Source: Aestuariirhabdus sp049985285
GTDB lineage: Bacteria; Pseudomonadota; Gammaproteobacteria; Pseudomonadales; Aestuariirhabdaceae
NCBI RefSeq assembly: GCF_049985285.1
Contig: NZ_JBNIEU010000002.1
Span: 62,001-126,000 of the forward strand
Direction: 5' to 3'
Length of the DNA stretch: 64,000 nucleotides
Shown here: positions 24,750-34,025 of the stretch, in pieces
Layout of the letters: each line of letters starts with the position of its first letter
Numbering within the stretch: position 1 is the first letter of the stretch
Notes under the pieces: model-generated
Database searches by the model: none
What the model was told of the DNA's origin: nothing
What the model saw: the letters and a program-made list of their open reading frames with translations, nothing else
Made by a program: the position numbers and the translations under genes

Positions 24750-26287
24750 TGAGCAATAGCATACTACTGAATCCCGGGACCATGACCCTGGCCCAGTTGC
24801 GCCGAATCTATCATGAGGGTGTGACCGTCGCGCTGGACCCCGCCTGCGAGGCGGAGATTAATCGCTCCCAGGCCGTCATTCAGCAAGTGCTGGATCGTAA
24901 TGAGGTGGTCTACGGAATCAATACCGGATTCGGCTTGCTCGCCAATACCCGTATCGAAACGGACCAGCTGGAAACCTTGCAGCGCAGCATCGTACTCTCC
25001 CACTCGGCGGGTGTCGGTACCCCCATGAGTGAGGCGGTGGTGCGTTTGATGATGATCCTCAAGATCAATTCGTTGGCGCGGGGTTTCTCCGGTATTCGCT
25101 TGTCGGTTATCGAAGCGCTGTTGGCACTCTATAACAGCGGCGTTTACCCGGTAGTTCCCAGCAAGGGCTCGGTGGGGGCCAGTGGTGACCTGGCGCCATT
25201 GGCGCATATGAGTGCAATCTTGCTGGGTGAGGGCGAGGTGTTCTGCCAGGGTAAGCGCATGCCCTCCAAAGAGGGGTTGGCGATCGCGGGGCTGGAACCC
25301 CTGACCCTGGCACCCAAGGAGGGGCTAGCGCTCCTCAATGGAACCCAGGCGTCGACGGCGTTCGCATTGCGGGGACTGTTTTCTGCCGAGAACCTGTTTG
25401 CCGCCGGTATCGTCACCGGCGCGCTGTCCGTCGAGGCCGCGCTGGGAAGCCGCAAACCGTTCGACGACCGCATTCACGCCGTGCGCGGACATAAGGCGCA
25501 GCGGGATGTGGCCGCCTGTTATCGACAGTTGCTGAGCCACAGCGAAATCGAAGCGTCTCACGCCTGTTGTGACCGGGTGCAAGATCCCTATTCCCTGCGC
25601 TGCCAGCCTCAGGTAATGGGTGCCTGTTTACAGCAGATCGAGAACGCGGCGTCGGTGCTTGAGGTGGAAGCAAATGGCGTTTCCGATAACCCCCTGATTT
25701 TCGCCGACGAGGGTGAAATACTCTCAGGTGGCAACTTCCACGCGGAACCGGTGGCGATGGCCGCCGATAACCTGGCGCTGGCGATTGCCGAAATCGGCTC
25801 GTTGTCGGAGCGTAGAATGGCGCTGTTGATCGACAGCAACCTGAGCCAGTTACCCCCGTTTCTGGTGGACAATGGCGGCGTAAATTCCGGTTTTATGATC
25901 GCCCAGGTAACCGCCGCCGCGCTGGCCAGCGAAAACAAGAGCCTGGCGCATCCGGCGTCGGTAGACAGTCTGCCGACCTCGGCCAATCAGGAGGACCATG
26001 TGTCCATGGCGACATTTGCAGCACGTCGCCTGGCCGACATGGCGGAAAACACCGAAGGTGTACTGGCGGTGGAGTTGTTGGCAGCCTGTCAGGGGCTGGA
26101 CTTCCGCAAGCCCCTGAAAAGTTCCGACACCCTTGAGCTGGCCCGTAGCCGGGTGCGGGCGAACGTGCCTTTCTACGACAAGGACCGCTACTTTGCCGAC
26201 GATATTGCGGCCGTGGCCCCTTTGATTCAGGACGGTGTTTTCAACACCATGATGGACCCAGGCCTGTTGCCCTCACTGGGTGGTTAA
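24749..26287 (+). CDS. hutH: Histidine ammonia-lyase
   Basis: The protein removes ammonia from L-histidine to form urocanate, the first step of the pathway. The 512 residues contain the Ala144-Ser145-Gly146 triad (VGASGDLAPLAHM) that cyclises to the MIO electrophile, the active-site Tyr in VVYGINTGFG, and the family segments GTQAS and QDPYSLRCQPQ. It overlaps hutU by one base and is followed by a hairpin terminator. No histidine permease is in the window, so uptake must be encoded elsewhere. Confidence 0.98.
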   Translation: MSNSILLNPGTMTLAQLRRIYHEGVTVALDPACEAEINRSQAVIQQVLDRNEVVYGINTGFGLLANTRIETDQLETLQRSIVLSHSAGVGTPMSEAVVRLMMILKINSLARGFSGIRLSVIEALLALYNSGVYPVVPSKGSVGASGDLAPLAHMSAILLGEGEVFCQGKRMPSKEGLAIAGLEPLTLAPKEGLALLNGTQASTAFALRGLFSAENLFAAGIVTGALSVEAALGSRKPFDDRIHAVRGHKAQRDVAACYRQLLSHSEIEASHACCDRVQDPYSLRCQPQVMGACLQQIENAASVLEVEANGVSDNPLIFADEGEILSGGNFHAEPVAMAADNLALAIAEIGSLSERRMALLIDSNLSQLPPFLVDNGGVNSGFMIAQVTAAALASENKSLAHPASVDSLPTSANQEDHVSMATFAARRLADMAENTEGVLAVELLAACQGLDFRKPLKSSDTLELARSRVRANVPFYDKDRYFADDIAAVAPLIQDGVFNTMMDPGLLPSLGG

Positions 26288-26302
26288 TCCTCGAGCGTGG
26301 AC

Positions 26303-26354
26303 AAAAACCGCCATTGGAGACTGTTTTTACACAGCCTCTATTGGCGGTTTTTTT
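26303..26354. terminator. Bidirectional terminator between hutH and a histidine kinase
   Basis: Arms AAAAACCGCCA (26303-26313) and TGGCGGTTTTT (26342-26352), extended by further Ts, with a 28-base loop. The T-run serves hutH on the plus strand and the A-run serves the convergent kinase on the minus strand. Confidence 0.75.
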
Positions 26355-26357
26355 AGA

Positions 26358-27920
26358 CTATACCGTCGGCAGGGTAAAGCGAAAAATCGCGCCGCCGTCG
26401 GGATGGCGCTCGAAGAAGAGTCGTCCGCCGTGAGAGTTGATAATGCTCTCGCAGATAGAGAGGCCGATCCCCATCCCGCTCGACTTGGTGGTATAGAAGG
26501 GGGTGAACAACTTTTCCTCTGCATCCTCCGGCAAACCGGTTCCGCGATCAATTATCGATACCTGCACACTGTGGGTGTCGCTCAGGAACTGGGTTTCAAC
26601 AACAATTCCGGTGTCCCGGCGTTCGCTCTCGCGCATCGCCTCCATTCCGTTTCGAATCAGATTCAGGGCAACCTGTTGAATCTGCACCGGGTCGACTCTT
26701 AGCAGAGGAAGCCCATCGGCTAGCCGGGTGTGAATTTCCATGCAATTGTTGCGTGCGTCTACCTCTGCCAGGCGCACCACATCGTGGATCAATTTGTTGC
26801 AATCCACCTCCTCCAGTACGTGATCCGGTTTTTTAACAAAGCTGCGAATCCTGGCGATGATCTCGCCGGCGCGTCGTGCCTGGGTACCGATCTTTTCAAG
26901 CGCCTCGCTGAGGCTGTCCCTGTCCAGTGGGTCGCGCTGGAGGAAGCGGCTGCATACCTGCGAGTAGTTGGAGATAGCGGTCAGGGGCTGGTTGACCTCA
27001 TGGGCGAACCCCGCCGCCATCTCGCCCATGGTGCTAAGCCTGGAAACATGAGTCAGTTTTTCTTTCTGCAGCTGGATCTCATCCAGAGCCTGTTGCAGCG
27101 CACGCTGTTGTTGTTGCTGGACGGAGGTGTCGCGAAACAAGACCACCGCGCCGCGGCAATGCTGCTCCTCCATAATCGGGTTGCAGGAAACATTAGCAGG
27201 AAAGGAGCTGCCGTCGCTGCGCAGTAACCTGACATCCTCCCGCCGTTGACTACTACCGTCTTCGAGGGTGATCTGCACAGGGGAGGGTTCGGAAAGCTCC
27301 CGGGCCGCACATCCCAGCAGGCGCTGGTGGAATTCGGTGCCGATCAGCTGAGGTTCTTGCCACCCGCTAATTTCACAGGCCGCGCGGTTGGCAAAGGTGA
27401 TGGTGCCGGTCGGGTCGGTGCCTAGAATACCCTCGCTCATCGATGCCAGAATGCGCTCATTTTCTGCTTCCAGTTGTCGGTTACGGGCGGAGAGGGCCGC
27501 TTCGAGCTGGTGGATCTTGAGTTGGGTTTCGACTCGCGCAATCACCTCATCGGACTGGAAGGGCTTGGTGATAAAATCCACCGCCCCCAGCTCCAGCCCC
27601 TTCACCTTGTCTTTGGTGTCGTCCAGGGCAGAGAGAAAAATGATAGTGATTTTCTGCGTGAGCGGATCGGCTTTTAGTTGCCGGCAGACTTCGTAACCAT
27701 CGATGCCGGGCATCATGATATCCAGCAGGATCACCGCAGGCATCGCCTTTTGGGCTATGCGCAGGGCGCTCTCACCTGTCTTGGCAACCAGTAGCCGGTA
27801 GCCGCGGCCATTGAGGGTTTGCAGCAGCACCTGCAGGTTGGTTGGGTTATCGTCGACCAGCAGAATGCAGGCATCGGCGGTCTCGGTGGCGACAGTGCTG
27901 GCGGGGGTATCCGAATCCAT
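26358..27920 (-). CDS. REC-PAS histidine kinase (soluble)
   Basis: A 520-residue cytosolic signalling protein: N-terminal receiver domain (about 17-130; acidic pair D23/D24, phospho-acceptor Asp67 in LLDIMMPGIDGYE, conserved Lys in FITKPF), a coiled linker, a PAS domain (about 155-270), then HisKA with His307 in GFAHEVNQPLTAIS and an ATPase domain with GMGIGLSICESIINSHGG. An inverted order of receiver before kinase suggests it takes phosphate from another kinase, most simply the hybrid kinase 72 bases upstream on the same strand. No DNA-binding output is seen. Confidence 0.93.
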   Translation of the reverse strand: MDSDTPASTVATETADACILLVDDNPTNLQVLLQTLNGRGYRLLVAKTGESALRIAQKAMPAVILLDIMMPGIDGYEVCRQLKADPLTQKITIIFLSALDDTKDKVKGLELGAVDFITKPFQSDEVIARVETQLKIHQLEAALSARNRQLEAENERILASMSEGILGTDPTGTITFANRAACEISGWQEPQLIGTEFHQRLLGCAARELSEPSPVQITLEDGSSQRREDVRLLRSDGSSFPANVSCNPIMEEQHCRGAVVLFRDTSVQQQQQRALQQALDEIQLQKEKLTHVSRLSTMGEMAAGFAHEVNQPLTAISNYSQVCSRFLQRDPLDRDSLSEALEKIGTQARRAGEIIARIRSFVKKPDHVLEEVDCNKLIHDVVRLAEVDARNNCMEIHTRLADGLPLLRVDPVQIQQVALNLIRNGMEAMRESERRDTGIVVETQFLSDTHSVQVSIIDRGTGLPEDAEEKLFTPFYTTKSSGMGIGLSICESIINSHGGRLFFERHPDGGAIFRFTLPTV

Positions 27921-27992
27921 ACGGGGGCACCTACGGGGGCTAAAGAGTCACTACCTATTGTGGGATCTGTCTGCGGGTGTAGCAACAACAAA

Positions 27993-30944
27993 TCAATGGG
28001 TGTTGTTGCGCAACCTGACGCAGAGCTGCTCGAGATGCTCAAAGTCAAAGTTACGGGCAAGCTGGTCGATCTGCAGGGCCAGCTCTGCGGCGCTTGGGTG
28101 TTCTGTTCGCAGGCGGGCAGCCAGCTGCTGTACCGCCTCGATATCCCCCAGCTCAAGTGCTACCTGAAGCTGCTGGGCAATCGGGCTGCAAAGTTCAGGG
28201 TCCAGGGGGCAGGAGCTTCCGTGCAACGCGGGCGACTGGTCGGAGGGCTGTTCCTGCTCATAGGTGATGCCCAAGCGGTGGGCGATTTTGTGAAACAGCT
28301 CCGCACTGTTGAAGGGTTTGCTAATAAACTCATCGCACTCGTATGCTCGCATCTGCTGGGCAGGGTCCGGGTAAACGCTGGCGGTGACCGCAATAATGGG
28401 CAGTCCGGCGAGGGTGCTGTCCTGCCGAATGGCCTGTATCGCCTCGAGGCCGCTCATGACCGGCATTCGCAGGTCCATCAGTACCAGGTCGAGGCTGTGT
28501 TCGCGAATGATCTCCAGCGCTTGCTGACCATTTTTGGCTTGCAGGGTATGGAAACCGGCACCTTCAAGGAGCCGCACCAGAACTTCACGGTTGATACGCT
28601 GGTCATCGGCAACCAGTACCCGGAACTGCTTGCCGGCGGGCAGGCGCGAATCGGCCCGGTCTTGCCAGTAGGCGTCCTGTTCCTCAACCGTATCCTCCTC
28701 CCGGGCTTCGATCATCGGTACGCTGAAATAGAATTCACTACCTACACCGGGCTGACTGGTCACTTCGAGCTCACCCCCAAGGGCTTTGACCAGCCGCCGA
28801 CTAATGGTTAATCCCAGTCCGGTGCCGCCGATCTCCAAACCTTCGGCAGTCTGGCCGAAGGGAGAGAACACCATCTGTTGCTGCTGCGGATCAATGCCGA
28901 TCCCGCTGTCGCGTACGCAAAATCGGATACGTTGGCCGCCGTAGGGTTTAACCTCTACTGAAATGCCTCCCTGACGGGTGAATTTGACCGCATTGGCCAG
29001 CAAGTTAAGTAGAATTTGCTTCAGCTTAACGCCGTCCGTATGGATTGCGGCCGGTACTCTGGGGTCGATCTTTAGCTCCAGACGCAGGCCCTTGGAATCG
29101 GCGCGCTGACTGACCATTTGGTAGACGCTATCGAGAACCCGGCGCAGATGGATCGCTTCATCGCTGACCTCCAGATTTCCGCTTTCGATCTTGGAAAGGT
29201 CGAGAATGTCATTGATTAGCGACAGCAGGTGCTGGCCGCACTCCTCAATGGCGCGCAGGCTGTCCCCCTGTTCGGGGCTGAAACCGCGTTCACGTTGCAG
29301 TATCTGCGCGTAGCCCAGTACACCGTTAAGCGGCGTGCGGAGCTCGTGACTCATATTGGCGAGAAACTGACTCTTGGCGTGGTTGGCCGCTTCCGCTTCG
29401 TCCCGTGCGCGAACCACTGCTTGCTCGGTCTGTTTGGCGCGGGTGATATCCCGGGCAATCGCCTCCAGACCGCTGACCTCTCCTCCTGAGTCGGCTACCG
29501 CAACGGCATAGACCTCGATAAAGCGCGGCTGCCCGTCGGGGTGCTGGACCCGTAGCTCGACCGGATCAAGATGTTCCCCGGCCAGCACCTGACGCGCATA
29601 GCTGGTGGCTTGAGGGTTATGCAGGGGGTCGTTGAACAGCTGTTGGTGGGTATCGATAAACCGCTCTATGGAGATTCCCAGGGTATCGGTAACGGATGGG
29701 GACACATAGGTCACTTCTACCTGCCTGTTCATCACAAAATAGAAGTAGTTGCCCTGCATGCCTTCGACCAGGCGGCCGAGGTTGTTTTCTCGCGCCTGGC
29801 GCAACGCCTCTTCGCGCGCGACCAGCTGCCGTGACATACGGGTGAAACTGTGGGCCAGAACGCCAATCTCATCGTGGCCATCGATCGAGAGTTCGGTCTC
29901 AAGCTTGCCCTGGGCGATTTTATGCACCGCCCGCTGCAGCTGGATAATCGGTTGCGAAATCAGCCCCGACACAACCCATACCGAGGCGATGATCAATAGC
30001 AGGGAAAGCACTAGCAGTGCAGCTTCTATCAGGGCCTCCCGGCGCACGTCGGCCAGCGCCGCCGATTCAGGTAAAAAGGCCGCCAGCGCCCAGTCAGAAG
30101 ATTGGATAGGGGCGTAACTGACCCACAACTGTTCGTTGGAAAGGCTGATGCGCCGGGTCTGGGTCGTACCTGTCTCTCCGGACAGAATATTCCCGGCCAG
30201 TTTCAGTAGTTCGTTGTTCTTACCCTCGGCCGCGATGCGGATCAGGTTGTCCCCAACGCCGGTTGCCAACGGGCTGTAAACCAGGTCCCCCGAGCGATTG
30301 AGAATGACAAACTGCAGTCCCGGTTCGGTGTTTTCGGGTAGCAGGGAGACTATGGTGTCCAGTTTCAGGTCGATGGTTGTGACGCCCCGAAAGCGGCCGT
30401 TACGGTAAAAGGGGGTGGCGTAGGTGGTGACCTCGGGTTCCGCCGGGGTGGCATCCCGGTAGGGTGCGGTCCAGGTGCCTTGCCAGCTGCGCTGAGGGAT
30501 CTCCCACCATTCCCAGTCGCCCTGGGTGTAGTCGTAGCCGATCGTGGCCAGGTCCATGGTTTCGACCCGGTTGTCATCACGGTAGGCGTAGGGCGCAAAC
30601 AGGGGCTTGTCGTCGTAGCCTTCGGGCACAAACGCGATTGCAGCTCCGTAGACGGTTGAGCTTTGGCGAACGTTGGTGCGCAGCAGTTCATACAGCTGCT
30701 GGGAGGATTGTTCCGGGTTGCTTTCCAGGAATATGGCCGTGCTGCGTGCGATCTGGGCCAGTTCGCGCATATGGCCATCGACTTTGCTCGCGTAGTGCCA
30801 CGCCATTTGGGTCAGGCGTTTCTCGGTATCCGCCGTGGCTCTTTGCTGGCTTTGATAGAGGCCAAAGCCAAAGATCACCACGTAGATCAGGGTGATCGGG
30901 ACCACGGTAAAGAGAATGATCTTTTGGCGAATGGATGCGTGCAA
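27993..30944 (-). CDS. Hybrid sensor histidine kinase (Cache-HAMP-PAS-HisKA-HATPase-REC)
   Basis: A 983-residue membrane kinase. TM1 is at about 10-30, followed by a periplasmic dCache-type sensor domain (about 35-305; WEIPQRSWQGTWTAPYRD and GVTTIDLKLD segments are Cache-like), TM2 at about 312-335, HAMP, PAS (about 400-510), HisKA with His533 in NMSHELRTPLNGVLGYA, HATPase ending with GGTGLGLTISRRLV, and a receiver with Asp824 in LMDLRMPVMSG. The tail after the receiver (about 110 residues) is helical; it has no clear Hpt histidine motif. Transcribed ahead of the REC-PAS kinase, probably one phosphorelay. Confidence 0.95.
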   Translation of the reverse strand: MHASIRQKIILFTVVPITLIYVVIFGFGLYQSQQRATADTEKRLTQMAWHYASKVDGHMRELAQIARSTAIFLESNPEQSSQQLYELLRTNVRQSSTVYGAAIAFVPEGYDDKPLFAPYAYRDDNRVETMDLATIGYDYTQGDWEWWEIPQRSWQGTWTAPYRDATPAEPEVTTYATPFYRNGRFRGVTTIDLKLDTIVSLLPENTEPGLQFVILNRSGDLVYSPLATGVGDNLIRIAAEGKNNELLKLAGNILSGETGTTQTRRISLSNEQLWVSYAPIQSSDWALAAFLPESAALADVRREALIEAALLVLSLLLIIASVWVVSGLISQPIIQLQRAVHKIAQGKLETELSIDGHDEIGVLAHSFTRMSRQLVAREEALRQARENNLGRLVEGMQGNYFYFVMNRQVEVTYVSPSVTDTLGISIERFIDTHQQLFNDPLHNPQATSYARQVLAGEHLDPVELRVQHPDGQPRFIEVYAVAVADSGGEVSGLEAIARDITRAKQTEQAVVRARDEAEAANHAKSQFLANMSHELRTPLNGVLGYAQILQRERGFSPEQGDSLRAIEECGQHLLSLINDILDLSKIESGNLEVSDEAIHLRRVLDSVYQMVSQRADSKGLRLELKIDPRVPAAIHTDGVKLKQILLNLLANAVKFTRQGGISVEVKPYGGQRIRFCVRDSGIGIDPQQQQMVFSPFGQTAEGLEIGGTGLGLTISRRLVKALGGELEVTSQPGVGSEFYFSVPMIEAREEDTVEEQDAYWQDRADSRLPAGKQFRVLVADDQRINREVLVRLLEGAGFHTLQAKNGQQALEIIREHSLDLVLMDLRMPVMSGLEAIQAIRQDSTLAGLPIIAVTASVYPDPAQQMRAYECDEFISKPFNSAELFHKIAHRLGITYEQEQPSDQSPALHGSSCPLDPELCSPIAQQLQVALELGDIEAVQQLAARLRTEHPSAAELALQIDQLARNFDFEHLEQLCVRLRNNTH

Positions 30945-31194
30945 ACTGAGCGAGTCCCTGGTGCGGCCTGAGATATTGTTGTCGATCGGTGGTCAGGCGG
31001 GTCATTTATTATCCGTCTGCCCACTGTCGGAACCTATAGGTAATTGTGCTTAATGTCCTTTTTCAGGGGTGGCGGCGACGATAGGAGGTTCAGTGCTGTC
31101 TCGCACTGGGGTAGTATGATGATCAGCACTGGATACTCAAGCTCTGGTGCAGGGCAGTGACAATCAACCCGGATGGACAGGCAGCAACAAGCAG

Positions 31195-32070
31195 ATGAAG
31201 ATTCTGATCATTGGTGGTAGCGGACAGACCGGTAGCCGGTTACAACAGCATCTCGATGGGACCTCGTTTGACTATTATGCTCCCTCCCGGGAGGTGCTCG
31301 ACATAACAGACAGCAGGCAGATGCTTGAGGTTTTTGACGGCTATGCTCCGAATATTGTCATTAACTGTGCGGGTTACCGTGACGCAGAACTGGCTGAAAC
31401 CGAGCCTTCACGCTGTTTTGCTCTGAACCGTGATGCAGTGGCTGAGTTGGCGAGCCTGTGCAACGGTCGTGGCGCGACCCTGCTCCAGATCTCGTCTTAC
31501 ATGGTGTTCGATGGTCACAAAAGCGACGCCTATACGGAGAAAGACACGGTCAATCCCCTGGGCGTGCTGGGCGGCAGCTACTGGCAGGGTGAGCAACAGA
31601 TTCGGGAGCGTTGCCCTCAGCATATTATTTTACGAGTGGGCTGGATGATCAGTGAGCGTAAATTTGAGCTGTTGCGCAACATTATTGCTGAGCTAAAGAA
31701 TCCCGCTCCTTTCGATGTGATTGGCAATCGTTATGGTAACCCAACCCTGGCCGATGACGGGGCGCGAGTGATCGTTGCCATTATTCGACAGATCGATTGC
31801 GGGGCAACGGTGTGGGGTACCTATCACTATGGGGGAGTAAAGCCCGTCAGCGAAAGTGAGCTGGCCGAAACCATACTGCATGAGGTGGCTGAGTACGACG
31901 AGGTCGCCACCGAGCAACTTAATGTGTTGGCCGCCGACGCCGATGATGAGTCGCGAAAATTTCCTCTTAACTGCAAGCTCGATAGCACACGTTTGCTGCA
32001 TACCTTCGGCATTCATGCCAACGACTGGACCGTGGGCCTGGCCCGCCTGATTAAAGGCTTTTACGTTTAA
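31195..32070 (+). CDS. RmlD-like NAD(P)-binding protein lacking the catalytic Tyr/Lys
   Basis: A 291-residue extended-SDR protein of the dTDP-4-dehydrorhamnose reductase group. Start ATG 31195 begins directly with the nucleotide-binding MKILIIGGSGQTGSRL; the longer reading is not supported. Conserved features include NCAGY, the LLQISSYMVFDG strand and GE in YWQGEQQ. But where RmlD has YGxTK, this protein reads LGGSY, so the catalytic Tyr and Lys are replaced by Leu125 and Tyr129. Reductase activity is unlikely; a binding or regulatory role, as in the MAT2B homologue, is possible. No rhamnose pathway genes are nearby. Confidence 0.82.
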   Translation: MKILIIGGSGQTGSRLQQHLDGTSFDYYAPSREVLDITDSRQMLEVFDGYAPNIVINCAGYRDAELAETEPSRCFALNRDAVAELASLCNGRGATLLQISSYMVFDGHKSDAYTEKDTVNPLGVLGGSYWQGEQQIRERCPQHIILRVGWMISERKFELLRNIIAELKNPAPFDVIGNRYGNPTLADDGARVIVAIIRQIDCGATVWGTYHYGGVKPVSESELAETILHEVAEYDEVATEQLNVLAADADDESRKFPLNCKLDSTRLLHTFGIHANDWTVGLARLIKGFYV

Positions 32071-32341
32071 TCGAGGAGCTATACTTAATCAACACTCGGG
32101 GAGTTGTTCGCCGGATCCATGGTGTCTACACCACCTAAGTCGTAATGATATAGGTCAGTGAGCGGGTACTTCTTCATCGCCAGTTACCGGATGCTGTCTT
32201 AGTATGAAGTCAATGTACTCACATGGAGTAGGGGAGACCCTTATGTGAGGCTATTGGCGATGGCCGGTGGCACCGTCAGGACGCATCTCGATTCTGGGCA
32301 TCTGCACCAGAGTCTGAAATTGAATAATAAGAGGTGTTCAG
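32071..32341 (+). promoter_or_regulatory. Leader/intergenic region of the chemoreceptor gene with a stable hairpin
   Basis: The 271 bases between the RmlD-like gene and the chemoreceptor contain a two-step hairpin: outer arms CTCACAT (32218-32224) and ATGTGAG (32243-32249), inner AGGG (32230-32233) / CCCT (32238-32241) closed by a GAGA tetraloop. A small CGGTG-G-CACCG repeat lies at about 32264-32276. No known riboswitch core (for example the GEMM c-di-GMP motif) was recognised. No T-run follows, so it is not a normal terminator. It may be a structured leader; this is inference. Confidence 0.4.
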
Positions 32342-33970
32342 ATGTTATCCATGTTCACAATTGCCCAACGAATCTGGTTTATTGCGCTCTTCTCCGTGGC
32401 CGTATTCGCGACCACCTTTTTACTCGAAACCCGGCAGAAACACAGTGAGCTGCTCAGCGCCAAACAGGACAAACTGACCGCGGTGGTGGAGACCGCTTTT
32501 GGGTTTATCGCGGCTGCGCACCAGCGCCAGCTGAGTGGTGAGCTGAGCGAAATAGACGCCCAGACGCAAGCCATGGAGGCGCTAAAAGGCTTGCGCTACC
32601 AGGGTGAAGAGTACTTCTGGATTAACGATATGCAGCCGACGATGGTGATGCATCCCATTAAACCCCAGCTCGATGGCAAGCCCTTGGGTGGGGTCAAGGA
32701 TCCTAATGGCAAGGCCTTGTTCAATGCGTTTGTGGCGGAGGTACGTGCCAATGGGGAGGGTTTTGTGGATTACTTCTGGCCGAAACCCGACCATGAGCAA
32801 CCGGTTCCCAAACTGTCCTTTGTCAAAGGTTTCGCTCCCTGGGGGTGGATTATCGGTAGTGGCGTCTACATCGACGATGTTGACGCAGAGTACGCAGCCG
32901 AGCTGACCGCTAATATTACCCTGTTGTTGATGGTGCTGGCGGTGATGGCGCTGCTTTATTGGTGGGTCATTCGGTCGGTGACCGAACCTCTGTTAAGAAC
33001 CAGTGAAGCGATGAGCGATATTGCCCAGGGCGAAGGTGACCTGACGGTGCGTATGCCGGTTCGGGGCCGTGACGAACTGGCGCAGCTCGCCACCGGTTTT
33101 AACTGTTTTGTAGAGAAGGTTCAGGGTGTTGTAAACAATGCACGCCAATATGGCGACCGAGTGGTGGTCTCGGCCGAAGAGATGGCCGTCGTGACCGAGC
33201 AATCCAGCCGCATTCTACGCACCCACGAGAGTGAGGCGCAGCAAGTAGCAACGGCAATCTCCCAACTCAGTGTCACGATTCAGGAGGTCGCGGGTAACGC
33301 TGTCGAGGCGGCCGATGCGGTACAGCAGGTTCGTAATCGGGCGGTGGGTGGCCGCGAGGTGGTCGCGGGAAACCGGGACGCAATCGGCCGCCTGGCCCAG
33401 TCGGTAGAGAGCGCAGCCGGCTCTATCCGTACCCTGGAAACCGAGGTCAGCAATATTGGGGGCATTCTTGATGTGATTCGCGGTGTTGCCGAACAAACCA
33501 ACCTGTTGGCACTCAATGCGGCCATCGAGGCCGCTCGGGCCGGGGAGCAGGGGAGGGGGTTTGCTGTGGTTGCCGACGAGGTGCGTAATCTTGCCCAGCG
33601 CACCCAGGAGTCCACCCAGGAGATCCAGAACATGATCGAACAGCTGGAGGGCGAGGCCCAAAAGGCCGTTGAGGTGATTGTTTCCGGTCATAGTCAGGCC
33701 GAAGCCTGTGTTGGGCGTTCCAACGAGGCGGGGGATATGTTGGAGCAGATCACCGAAGAGATTCTGCGGATCGCCGATATGAATGCGCTGGTGGCAACCG
33801 CCACCGGGGAGCAGAGCCTGGCGGTAGACACTATCAGTAGCAATGTTGGCCATATCAATACTGCCTTTTCCGAAACTGCCGAAGGCACAAGGCGTTTGCA
33901 GCAGGCAGGGGAGCAGCTGCGAGTTGTCGCCGACGACCTGCACCAGGAGCTTTCCCACTTCAAATCATAG
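32342..33970 (+). CDS. Methyl-accepting chemotaxis protein (sCache_2 sensor)
   Basis: A 542-residue chemoreceptor: TM1 at about 6-24, a periplasmic single-Cache domain (about 35-180, with GEEYFWINDMQPTMVMHP and PWGWIIGSGVYIDDV), TM2 at about 187-207, HAMP to about 260, and the cytoplasmic signalling hairpin whose tip reads EQTNLLALNAAIEAARAGEQ and GRGFAVVADEVRNLAQRT. sCache_2 receptors commonly sense small carboxylates. There is no C-terminal CheR-binding pentapeptide (ends LSHFKS). Followed after 55 bases by the EAL protein. Confidence 0.96.
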   Translation: MLSMFTIAQRIWFIALFSVAVFATTFLLETRQKHSELLSAKQDKLTAVVETAFGFIAAAHQRQLSGELSEIDAQTQAMEALKGLRYQGEEYFWINDMQPTMVMHPIKPQLDGKPLGGVKDPNGKALFNAFVAEVRANGEGFVDYFWPKPDHEQPVPKLSFVKGFAPWGWIIGSGVYIDDVDAEYAAELTANITLLLMVLAVMALLYWWVIRSVTEPLLRTSEAMSDIAQGEGDLTVRMPVRGRDELAQLATGFNCFVEKVQGVVNNARQYGDRVVVSAEEMAVVTEQSSRILRTHESEAQQVATAISQLSVTIQEVAGNAVEAADAVQQVRNRAVGGREVVAGNRDAIGRLAQSVESAAGSIRTLETEVSNIGGILDVIRGVAEQTNLLALNAAIEAARAGEQGRGFAVVADEVRNLAQRTQESTQEIQNMIEQLEGEAQKAVEVIVSGHSQAEACVGRSNEAGDMLEQITEEILRIADMNALVATATGEQSLAVDTISSNVGHINTAFSETAEGTRRLQQAGEQLRVVADDLHQELSHFKS

Positions 33971-34025
33971 TGAGGGTAAAAATAGGGTACACTTCGTATG
34001 ATTGCACTAAATGTAACCTGACATT

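Noticed and set aside
27819..28811. 330-residue open frame on the plus strand
   Set aside because: It lies wholly antisense to the 3' part of the hybrid kinase gene, whose receiver and ATPase motifs are unmistakable. It shows no recognisable motifs and looks like a GC-rich shadow.
32071..32341. c-di-GMP (GEMM) riboswitch before the chemoreceptor
   Set aside because: The conserved core segments of GEMM-I were not found, despite the hairpin.
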